This document shows positions 1 to 11,200 of a stretch of DNA of 64,000 nucleotides, in pieces. How positions within the stretch are numbered: position 1 is the first letter of the stretch; every line of letters starts with the position of its first letter. The position numbers and the translations under genes are program-made. Location: positions 11,956,579 through 12,020,578 of the forward strand of contig OZ034971.1 of NCBI GenBank assembly GCA_964030785.1, written 5' to 3'. Below the pieces are notes generated by a model. That model was not told where the DNA came from, ran no database searches, and saw only the letters and a program-made list of their open reading frames with translations. The DNA is from Siderastrea siderea (lineage: Eukaryota > Cnidaria > Anthozoa > Scleractinia > Rhizangiidae).

Positions 1-994
1 GTACGAAAAAGAACCTTTGATTAGTCTTTGATACCTTTCAAGTCACTACCTGATTAATACATTTATTTCTTTTGAAATCGGAAAGTTCAAGAAAAATTTA
101 GCGACTTATAGGCGAGAAGCCAAAGATAGTTACCCCAGAACAGAAGGACCTAGACCGACAGAGCTTGGCAGATGTTCCAAGAAACAAGTGGAAAAGTCGG
201 CGAATGTCACATTTCAATCTGTTGATCAGGCACATCCACATGCATTTTTCGTTTACCGGTTTAGTTACATTTTCAATAAATCCTATCTAATATAAACCAC
301 TTAGGAGCATTCTGTAATACGAGTCGTACTTCTGAGTTTTTAAACATATCATCTACTGTACATCGGAAAGGCAATCGACCGTCTTGTTTGGATCAAGCAG
401 CGACGTAATCTGATGAAACTCCCACCATACATAGCGGGAAGAATTCTAACACAGGCTTACCATCCTCTGTTTGCGATGTTTTCAAAATACCGGTTTGAAA
501 CATTGCTTTCGCGAGCCTTAAATCGCCAAAATAAACACAGAAACACAGCTCAAAACACCATGGCAGCAATTTTATTAGTTTTTATTTCTTTTTCCTTAGC
601 TTCAAAAGGCCTAAATTTCGGCTTTAGTTTTCCTAATTTGGTAAACCGATATAGCCATTATCAACTATAAATACACAGCCCACCACACAAACAGAGGATG
701 GTAAGCCTGTGGTTCTCCTGCCCGCTTGTTTGTTTGTTTTTGTTCCACAAATTTCAAGTGAACTACTCCAGAACTCTCATCTTATAGTAACCATAAACCC
801 AACCTGACTCTCAAACGGTCGGGTCGCTCGCAGCCGTACACTCTCTCCCTGGCGCGACTTTGGCCGTCTGAGAATCAGGCTACCAGAGACCTTCCTCCAG
901 AAACGGAAGCTCAAAAACCTGGAGATCTACACGAAAACCCATAAATGAAAATTAGGCCAGGTTCTCTTTGCCGCTATTCAGTCTTAGAAGTAAA
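1..994. other. Upstream region with a 24-bp perfect inverted repeat
   Basis: No gene is recognised here. A perfect 24-bp inverted repeat lies at 450-473 and 688-711 (arm begins CACAGGCTTACC), enclosing about 215 bp, as in a fold-back element. The open frame running between the arms resembles nothing I recognise and is probably incidental. A weaker inverted pair (CCTGACTCTCAAACGG against CCGTCTGAGAATCAGG) lies near 812-886. Confidence 0.6.
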
Positions 995-1636
995 GGTGAT
1001 TCCTTTCAATTGTGTTGCGAATCCTCTCTGCGCATCATTTTTTTGTGTGACTAGCGCGCGCACGAGCGCGCACTCCTTTGGAACTTGATAGGTTTTCTAT
1101 GAAAGCTGAGCAGTTTAGAGGAATAACAGGTCGTTTTCTCCTAAACGAGCTCGTTGACCCCCATTTTTTAATGCATAAATTAAAATGGCACACGGTCGAG
1201 TACAATATATCGCGATTTGAAGAAAAGTTAAAAATTCTGCTTTGAGATATTTTTATTTAAATGTCGAAAAGAACACGTCCTTAGGTATAGCAGGGTACGT
1301 ACAGACGCGGCAAATTCTTTAATTTTTTTCATATCCTTAATTCCTGTTCAACTAAAATAGTATACAATGCAAGGTAAATGTCTATTTAGCTGAGCTGCTC
1401 CAATATTTCAAAACAAGCAATGACTTTTTAAAGCAATTATAGTACTCATTTCTGATTACTAGGGTTTCTCAGGAAAACCTTGCGGGTCGCATAGTTGCTA
1501 TCAATGGCTATCCATGTTGTGCCAAAACAAGCTCGGTGACCCCCTATTTTTTATTGTATTTTTCAGATGTTCTAAACATAATTATCAGTTGGACCAAGTC
1601 TTAGAAAATTTTAAATATTCCTTCGATGGAATCACC
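995..1636. mobile_element. Short DNA element, GGTGATTCC terminal repeats (copy 1)
   Basis: The stretch begins GGTGATTCC and ends GGAATCACC. Its first 190 bp are clearly alike to 6230-6410, including the shared run CATCATTTTTTTGTGTGA and the later CGTTTTCTCCTAAA. It is about 640 bp with no coding frame, so it is a non-autonomous element. The TTAA flanks seen at the second copy are not preserved here. Confidence 0.7.
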
Positions 1637-2254
1637 ACTCCGAGTGAAAAGGACTATTGTTTTTATATGAAATCGTAGATAAGACTTTATGCACTGTTAA
1701 TTTTCCTTTTCCGTTATATGTTACTTGTAGTTCTATGTAATTGTCTACGCCAGTTAGTTGTACGTGGCAGTCACCAACTCGAAAACCTAAGCTCCTTTGG
1801 TCACTGCGCACATTTCACCTTTCATGATTTATGTAATTTGTTGTTTCATTTTTTTCTTACTTTTGTAACGTATTATAACTTCTGTAGCAACCTTTTGGAA
1901 TAGTGCAAAAAATAAGAAAATCTGAAATCTGGACTAGTACAGATTGCCTGCCATGTGCATCAACTGTTACAAGAGCCTCGTCTTATCACAAAAAAAGAAT
2001 CTGAATTTAACAGCTTTTTTGGACACATTGAAGTCAATCAAGTCTTCTTTCACATCACTTTATAAGTTTGAAGATTACGTAAAACCTGTGCACTGAGCTG
2101 CTTGGTAATCCTCTGTTCACGACCGAGGAAGCGTGGGTACTATAGTGAATTCCAAGATGGCGCCAAACAAGCAGTGAGAACCTTTCGAGTGAAGCTGTCC
2201 TTTTTCGTTACTTTTATTGGTCAAATCATCGGGTTCATCCGGTTTACTTGGAAG

Positions 2255-5200
2255 ATGTATCATCCCTCAAGAGGTGGAGTGCGTGGAGGGCAAGATCAGT
2301 TTGACTGGGAAGACGTGAAAGTTGATAAACACCGGGAGTCTTATTTGGGTGAGTAAATTGTCAAGTAGCAAAGACGTTTTACCTTCATCTTTTGCGCAGT
2401 TATCTTTTTAGCTTGGATAAATTGGAGCCCTATTCCATTAAGATTTAATATAAACATGGAAGATGTACAGGACAAGACAAAAAAGCACATGACATGTGCA
2501 CACATATGTATAAAGTTAGACAATTAAACCACAGACCACTTACATGACAGTCACTACATCTTGTTTATCTGTTCAAAAAAATTTGTTCTCATGGCTAGGT
2601 GTTGTCAAGTTTTTTTGTGATAGAGAAATTTTCGTAATATTCAACAGGACACTCAGTCATGGCTCCAGTGGGAAGATGGCAGAAAGGAAAAGATCTTCAT
2701 TGGTATGGCATTTAGAACTATCACTATTAAAAATTGCTCTTGTTGATAAGCTCAAACTAGGCTTTTTCCAAGATTTCATCTTCCTGTCGTGGCACGTTAT
2801 AGTGGAACCCTGATAAAACAAACCCCTTTATTATGAAGTCCCTGCTATAATGAACTATATTTCTCAGCTGCCAGGGCCAAAGTGACAATAAAATGTGAAG
2901 AACTGAACAGAACTCCAATATTAGACTGCTAACGTGCTAGCAACCCCTGTTTGGATAGTCGAGAGGGCACTTGAAATAGGCGAGAGCATGAGTTATCAAC
3001 AGCACTGCGAGATTAGAGCAAGGAGAGACTGGGGGAGAGGCAGGAGGAAAAGGGTCCCTTTCTTTTCCTTTCCCGCCAGCCCCCCTCCACCTGTTCGCTC
3101 CAGGTTTTGGCTTTTTCACAGGGCTATTTCACACGCCCTCTCAACTATCCAGAAAGGGACTGCTAGCAGTCTACCCCGATTTACATTTTAATAAACCCCG
3201 GTATAATGAAATTCACGAGATAACGAACAGAATCCAGAATCCCAAATGTAAAATTTGCCTTGATATGATGAATAAATGTCATCACGCGACTGAAGTTGAA
3301 TGCGAAACTGATCAATGGAGATGTGTGGAGACCCTAAATCTAGAATTTTACTTAATATTTCAAATCTGGTTAGTTAATTACACAATTAAACCGAAAGCTA
3401 AGTGGTGCAACATAACTGCCTCACTTTAAGCAAACTAGTCATTAACCAAACCCAACATAACGAAGATTGCGGTTGTTTTCCCACAAATTTGTTATAAAGG
3501 GGTTTTTTTAAACGTGAACCGCCATTACAGTGAACACCTTTCTGCAGTCCCTTGGCACCTCGTTTCATCAGGGTTCTGAGATATTCAGTATCCTCACTAG
3601 TGTTGGGAATTGGCTATGATTTCATAATCGAACATCGGAATAATCGGATTGCCACAGCCGATTGCCCCAGAAAAATCCTCTGTAGATTTCCCAGTCTGTT
3701 GTAATTGACGTAGGCAACATGTAAACGAGACAACACTGAGAGAGGACCCTGGGAACGAGCTTGTGACGAGAATCAGTTGTTTTGCTGCAAGACTTTCTCA
3801 AAGTCCTTTTTTGGTGATTGATGTCTGTTGTTAAATGTGGTTTGTTGAAATTTGTAAGACTATCTAGTAGTGATCTAATTTAGGTTGAATGAAAATACCG
3901 TATTTACTCAAAAGAGCGCCGCGGCGCGTATTAATTTTTTCAACTTGTCGGTGCAGCACTTATTTGAGGGCGGTGGTTATTAGGGCGGCACGTATTTAAA
4001 ACTGCCTACAATTATTTGTTATTTCTGTTTTGCTCATAACAATAGCATAGTGAGTATGAAATAAAAAGTTAGCTTTAACCCTTTGACCCCTGAATTTTCT
4101 GAGAAGAAGCTTCACAGAATAGGCAGTGACCACAAAAATGTTCTTACAGTCTGTTACTTTAATGTAGATATAGCTATTCATACATTTTTCAAAAGTATAA
4201 TTTATAGTGGATTTCACTCAGTTCTTACCAATTGATTTCTCAAACTATTCTATGTCGTTGTAGCCTTTAATTTCTATTTTCCATTGCCACACGATTTTCT
4301 AAAGCTGACAGTCTTTGGTTTTCACCAGAAATGTCAGCAAAATCCAGGTGCTGGGCATCTTTGGCTTTGGATCAGGTGTAACATTTAAATTTCGATCTCA
4401 TCTTTCCCAGCATTGAAGTAATCAGTAAATATCCTCAGGAGTTTTGAAGCAAATATGGCAATATTCATCAATATCTGTACATAAGTTCGCCATGTTTAAA
4501 TCCCTTTGTAAACAAATCTGTAACTCAGCAAGGAAAACTCGGAAAAACTCCGAAGAAATATCGCAAATCCGCTTCAAATCGCCCCCATTTTGAAGCAAGT
4601 TGTTTATGGTCTTAATTGAGGGGGACTGGGAACTAAAAAGAGCCCTGATGTGCCTTTTTGGGGCCAAAGGTGAAAGGGTTAAAGGTCTATATCCCTTCCC
4701 ACATCCAAATAAATAACAATAACAGCAATAACAATATTAGCCGTATTAGGATTTCAGCATAAGCCATATCAAAACTCAATAAGCAGGTGCCACATTATTG
4801 CTGGAAGGATGCGGTGCTTATTCGGGGCGTCGCACATTAACATTTTTGGTTCTCAATGCGGCGCTCGTTCGGTGGCGGCGCTTATTCGAGGGCAGTGCTC
4901 TTTCAAGTAAATACGGTACAGAACTGAGCAGGCTGCCCTAGCTTATTTATCCATTCAATGCATGGTTACTAATTATTGAAATCAGTTGTTTTTCACTTTT
5001 CCAGGTATACAAAAAGTGGAAAAACAGATGCAGCAATGTCCAAGCAGCAGGTAAAATGCAAGAAAACTCCCCCATTCCTCTGAACAATTGAAAGTAATTG
5101 TGTAATATATTACATGTATGTGGCCTGAGCAATTAAGTTACTTTTAATGATTTTTTTATTTTTATTATATTTTTTTCTGTTGGTAGGAAAAAGATGCTGT

Positions 5201-8200
5201 AAAGAAAATGGAAGCTGAAGCCCTGGCAATAGCACTGTAAGATAAAGTTCTCAACCAGTGAATTTTTTTAATTCATGGAAGATCCCAACAGTTAAGACTA
5301 TACCCAACTAAAGCAGCTGCAAAAAGAATGTCTGAAAAAATTCAGGCTTGCACAAGATTCAAGCCCATGTCCCTGCATTTACCAGTATAGCAGTAGTACC
5401 AACTGAGCTATTAGGTCAACTAGGAGCTGGTCATCGTGTTAGTTCACTTTGAATGGTAAATACTGGCAGATGGAAAAGTCCACAGTCCTCTGCAGGTTTT
5501 CTTTTCACAACTGCTTAAGTAGTGCACATAACTGCAGGGATATTTCGTGTATTAATTCTTCCATCTGCAATTTACACAGTCATATGATATATTTCACTTT
5601 CGTCACAAAACTTCTACTGCAACTATCTGTTCGTGCAAAACTCGACCAACGAGTGTGTTTTACCATGCTGTCAGTTCTTGTAATAAAGGTCTCAAAAAAC
5701 AAGAACATATCAACTGTTAGTCCAGTGGGTTTTGAAAAGGGCCATGTTTGTTGGTTGCCTCCACTGGTCTGTTTTTTTAAGGATGTGTCACTTGCCTTCC
5801 TAAATACATTTCTGATGGACAGCAATGTAAAACACTGTCACTATTTAGAAAGTTAATGTTATTAATTTAATGAGTTTGGAATTTCAGAGTTTGTCATTGA
5901 AAGGTGCAGTCTGATGGCAGGAACATTGTAGAATGTTTTTTATTCAAGCCATTCACTTTGAAATTAATTTTATTTTGCAGTGGAAAAGGGAATTTAAAGA
6001 AACAAGCAACTGGAGTCACAAAACAGGTAGGTAGTTCTTCCCTAATGTTATTATGTAGGGATATGACATTTTCATGACCCAGGAGCTCAACAGTTGAGGG
6101 TCAGGGTGAGATGGGAAAACTGTTGCTGTTTTCTCATCTGCAACCCTCACTGCCCACCTTGTTGTCAACACATCCAACAATCACCTTTTTTGTCCAAAAC
6201 CATTCTTTCTTTTTACACTTTCTCATTAAGGTGATTCCATTCAATTACACGGGACATCTTTTCTATGCATCATTTTTTTGTGTGATTAGCGTGTGCATGT
6301 TTGGAACTTGGTAGGTTTTCTATGAAAACTGAGTTGTTCAGAGAAGTAAATGGTCGTTTTCTCCTAAATGAGGGTGGTGACCCCATTTTTATTGCTTAAC
6401 TCAATCAGGACAGTGTTCCCAACACAAAAATCTATGATCAGATTTTGCACAGTTTAAAGAAATCCTATGAAAAAAGTTATTTAGGGTAGAGGACCGCACA
6501 TCAAGCTACGTTCGTCACCATCTACTTTTTGAGTTTCTAGTAAATTTGAAGCTTTTCGGCCATGTTTTGTACAACACAGATGACTATACATATGTACAAA
6601 GTCAACCTAAACATGAAATATCAATCTGCAGTGGAAATATTGAGCATATTGGCTTCACGCGGTTATTGCCTGTAAATGCCTTTTAACACTGTATTACTCA
6701 CTCACTCACTCATCCTCTTTATGCCAAGTGGCACATAAGGCCTCTACTAGGTTTCTCCGCTCATCTCCGTCCTGGGCTCTTTTCACTGCTGCTGACCACA
6801 CCATTCCAGCTTCTTTCAATTCCCCCAACATCCATGTGCTACGTGGATGCCCTCTCTTTCGTCTACCCTCTGGTGTCCATGTTAAGGCTATTCTGGCATG
6901 AGCTGATGGTTCCATCCTCAGGGTATGACCAACCCACTGCCATCACTTTCTCTTGAGAATATAATTCATTGGTTCCTGCTTAGTAGCTTCCAAGAGGTCA
7001 CTATAATTGGAAATTCCATTCGGCCAGAAAACCCTCATGATTCTTCGCAAGCAGGTGGTATGGAAGGTGCTTAGTCTACTGAGATCTTTTGCAGTCATTC
7101 TCCAGCATTTGGCTCCACTAATAGCATGGGTAGGACGTTGCTTTTGTATATCCTGAGCTTGGTTGCGTGGCTGTAGGCATTGGATTTCCACACAGACTTC
7201 AACCGCGTGAAGGCAGATCTTGCTTTTCCAAGGTATGCTGTAACGTCCTCTTCCGTCCCACCTCTGATGTTTACCACGCTACCAAGGTAGGTGAACTGAT
7301 CTGTATAGTCCAATGGTTGGTTGTTGATAAAGACTGGCTCCTTGGTTGCTTCATTGGACATAACTTTAGTCTTGCCTATGTTGATCTTCAGGCCAACGGC
7401 TTCTGCTAATTTGTTGATCCTTGCACTCTTCTGTTGTAAATGGGACCATGTATGCGATATTAGAACAATATCATCAGCAAAGTCTGGGTCTTCCAACTTC
7501 GTAAGCATGTCCACCTAATGCCAGTTCTCTCCAGGCTGCTCTGTGCCATTCTTCATAATCCAATCAATAATCAGTATGAATAGAAAGGAGGACATAACGC
7601 AACCCTGGCGAACACCCGAGTTAACCGCAAAGCTTGAGCTGGAATTTTGCATGCAACAGGTAAAATTGTTGTAAAAAAGGGTGATGATGTCGAGGATCCT
7701 CCGAGGTATTCTGTACTGCTGGAGTATTTTCCACAAGCTGGTTCTGTGGATGCTGTCAAAGGCCTTCTCAAAATCCAAAACATTTACATAGTTATCCATC
7801 CGCCACTCATTGCACTGCTCCAGAATATTCCGAAGCATAAATATGTGCTCAGTGGTTCCTCTCCCTGGTCTAAACCCTGCTTGTTCCTTTCGGAGTATTT
7901 CATCCACTGCTCCCATTATGCGCATCATGACCACCTTGCAGAATACCTTGCTAGGTGTCAAGAGTAATGTAACCCCCTCCAATTGTTGCAATCTGCCAGA
8001 TTCCCTTTTTTAGGTATTTGGACAATGTTGCCCTGTGTCCATTCCCGTGGAAGCTCCTCCTTTTCCCATATGTCAATGAACAAAGGTTGGAGAACGTCAC
8101 TGGCAAGCTCAGGGTTACCGCCACTGCACCACTTCTGATTCACTAATACATGGTCAATCTGGTTTTCAACCTTTCCGTTTGGTGACACCCATGTGAGCTT

Positions 8201-11200
8201 GTGAATATACTTGTGAGGAAATAACTAAAGGTTCCTCCTATGATTAGTCTTACTAGTTATTTGGCAAGCAGAAGTCGCTGGGCTGCTTCCCATTGTCATT
8301 TAAGTCACCACACCTGTGCTTACCCATGACTCGTTCTCGATTGGTGTTGTTACCCCCACCTTAGCGTTCACGTCTCCCATAACACACGAGACATCGTGGG
8401 CTGGTACCTTATTCACCTCTTCTTGTAACCTTCCTTCAGCAGTATACTACTAAAACAAGCATGGTGTGCCCCCCATTTTATTAACCGGCTGTCGGCTGTT
8501 GGCTGTCGCCGGTTTATAAATTGGGTTTTTTTTGGTCACTTCCTTAGTCTTATCCAGTTTTGTCTCGGCCGACACAGTCTCCATAAACTTCCGGTTTTCT
8601 CCTGACGATTACCTTAAACTTCTGGTTCTGTTATGATGTCATGCAGATGTCACGTTGTGATTTCGTCATGCAAGGTAAACAAGACTGAAGTGTCATCGCA
8701 CCAACAAGGTTACTTCTTCAGTGTTAATGTTCCATACTTATTACACACAGACAAACTGCTGTTAGCCTTGTGGTAGCGGTTTAAGTAGCGGTTCGTGTCT
8801 TACATACAACGCATGTGCAACAAAGGTATTGCTACTTACATGACACAGATAAATTGCTGTTAACAAAGTGGCAGCAGTTTAGGTAGCGTATCTCACATGC
8901 AACACATGCACAACTAAGTTCGATTTCTCTCTTGCTAATACATTCAACTTTGCCTAAAGTAAAATTAATAAATATTTCACTGCATGATAAAGACAGACTT
9001 GTCACATCGTGACCCTCACACGTTGAATAACTTTATGAAAGCAGAATCGTTACATCACAGAGAAGAGGAAGCACCACTCTGAATTTTTGCATTTCTAGCA
9101 CATATTAATTTTAGTTTGTTTCATTTTACCGTTTTCGTTTCCAAACCTTTTGTTTGTTTTTTGAAAAGATCCTTTTGATTTTCAATTTAACTAAATCGTT
9201 ATGAATTCTGAATCAACTTGTTTACTTTTGTAAAGGGATTTCCGGGTTAGCTCTTCACGTCAGGAGATATAATTGAACACGTTTGACTGTGAAGTGGCAA
9301 TTTCATTTTCCCCAGACTCTGATGATCTGCTCGTGTTTATCAGCCATTATAATTTTACTATTTCTATTCAAGGTCTAGGCACAACAGTAAATATTTTCTC
9401 GTCTCTGTGTAATGCATTTTCAGTTGTGGGCGAATTTATACCGATGTTCAACTTTGAGTTAAATTTGCTTTTTTTCAGCAGAATAAATAAAAAACGATAA
9501 AACATTACGTCATCCAGTAACGCTATAGTCAAAATATTGTCTCACACAGTCACACTTTTTGTTATGATAGTTCGTATGAATACGGGATCGTGCTAACATT
9601 TGTTAACCTGGGGGTGGGGTGGGTGAGAATGGCCGGTTAAAATGCCCATTGGGCTTTCTTATTGCAGTTTTAGAACCTACATGACTTGTTGAATATTTGA
9701 GCCAAGTTTCATTACAAATCTATGGAAGATTCTTTTTCTGGGGAATCACCTTAAAGTGGCATTCAAATGCTTTAAATGGCAAAACGTGGTTACCGCAGGT
9801 CAGGAAAACTCGTCAGGGATAACAAAAATTCTCCATGGTCAGGGAGAATTGATATCTTGTTATCTGGTCTGGGAAATTTAGCTTTGATCAGGAAAAAGTC
9901 AGGGAATTTTGAAAACTGATCTCTGTGGCAACCATACAAAAGTGAACAACAAAATTTCGCGAAGAGAAAGTCTACGCAAATGTATGTAACTTTTTAAACT
10001 GCATCTGGCAAGTTTCAAAGTAAATTCATGTTCTTATTTATGCCACTTTTCTAAGCCTGAGAAAACAGCCGATGTTTCACGAGGTCGCCACTTGAGCCCT
10101 CGCAAAATGACATCTGAGTAACGAGCGCAGAAATTCCATACTGATGACATTTCACTACCCAGATCTTGGTAGTGCTTCTGATTGTCTGAAAGAAAATTCC
10201 CTTATAGCACAATTAATCAGAAGCACTAGCAAGATCTGGGTAGTGCACATCATCAGTATGGAATTTCTGCGCTCGTTACTCAGACGTCATTTTGCAAGGG
10301 CTCAAGTGGCGACCTCGCAAAACGTCGGCTGTTTTCTCAGGCTACACCTTTCTTGGTTGTTTTGTTTTTGCGCCTTCTTCCCTGTTGTTGAAGACTATCA
10401 CAGTCTGACAGTACCCTGCCTTGACAATGATCATCTCAACAGATAATTTTCCACTGTGATGTGTCATATTTGGACATTTCATACATGTTACAGCTGATTT
10501 TTTACTAGCTGAACTAGGTTTTTGCCTTGAAGTGGAAGTTTTGTCCAAAAATATGGCAAAAACTCCTCAACAAGTACTGAAGTTGTGAATGTAAACAACT
10601 ACTTCTCTTGTGTTTGTTGGATACGAGTTGATTATAACCATCTTGGTGCCCTTCGCCTCGTTGGTTATTTATTGCTTTATATTCAACACTCGTGAAACAA
10701 TTGCTAAATATAAAATGTGGGTTTCCAGAAAGCAAATTTTATTGTTATATTTTGTCATTTGAATGTAGGAATTAGCTGAAGTTTGTCGCAAAGGCCAATT
10801 AGAGCGCGACTCTATGGACATTGAAAGAGTGGAAGGCATGGGTTTCTCAAGGTAAATAATTGTAGTTGTAATTTTGTTCACTATAAATAAATTTGATCCA
10901 CTTATTTAAAAACCACTGACGTTTACCTTATATTCTGATGTGAGCAATTGCCTCAATGTTTTCATATTTTCTTGTGAGTTTAAATTTATTGTTCATAAGG
11001 GTAACTACCATTGTGTACCTTACTATGTGATGAGGGCAATTGCCTCAATTTTACCATATTTTGTTGTGAATTTAAATTTCTTGTTTAGGGTTGCACGAAA
11101 ATCACCAAACCATTTAGGGGTGAAAAACAAGAAAAATATTTTAAAATTTGCCTGGATCTTTCTTTCTTCAAGAAAAATATTGTGAAACATCCTCATTTAA

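Larger units (their letters stand above)
6230..9750. mobile_element. Composite element, GGTGATTCC ends with TTAA duplication (copy 2)
   Basis: The ends GGTGATTCC and GGAATCACC are flanked by TTAA on both sides (6226-6229 and 9751-9754), as in piggyBac-type insertions. The first 180 bp and the last 40 bp match the 642-bp copy at 995-1636. The extra length is explained by a LINE (6694-8450) and a further TTAACCGGC-ended element (8481-9640) inserted into it. The whole composite is in MMTAG2 intron 5. Confidence 0.7.

Noticed and set aside
5449..5856. 135-codon open frame in MMTAG2 intron 4
   Set aside because: It starts at a non-ATG codon, has unremarkable composition and no recognisable domain, and overlaps an equally open antisense frame.
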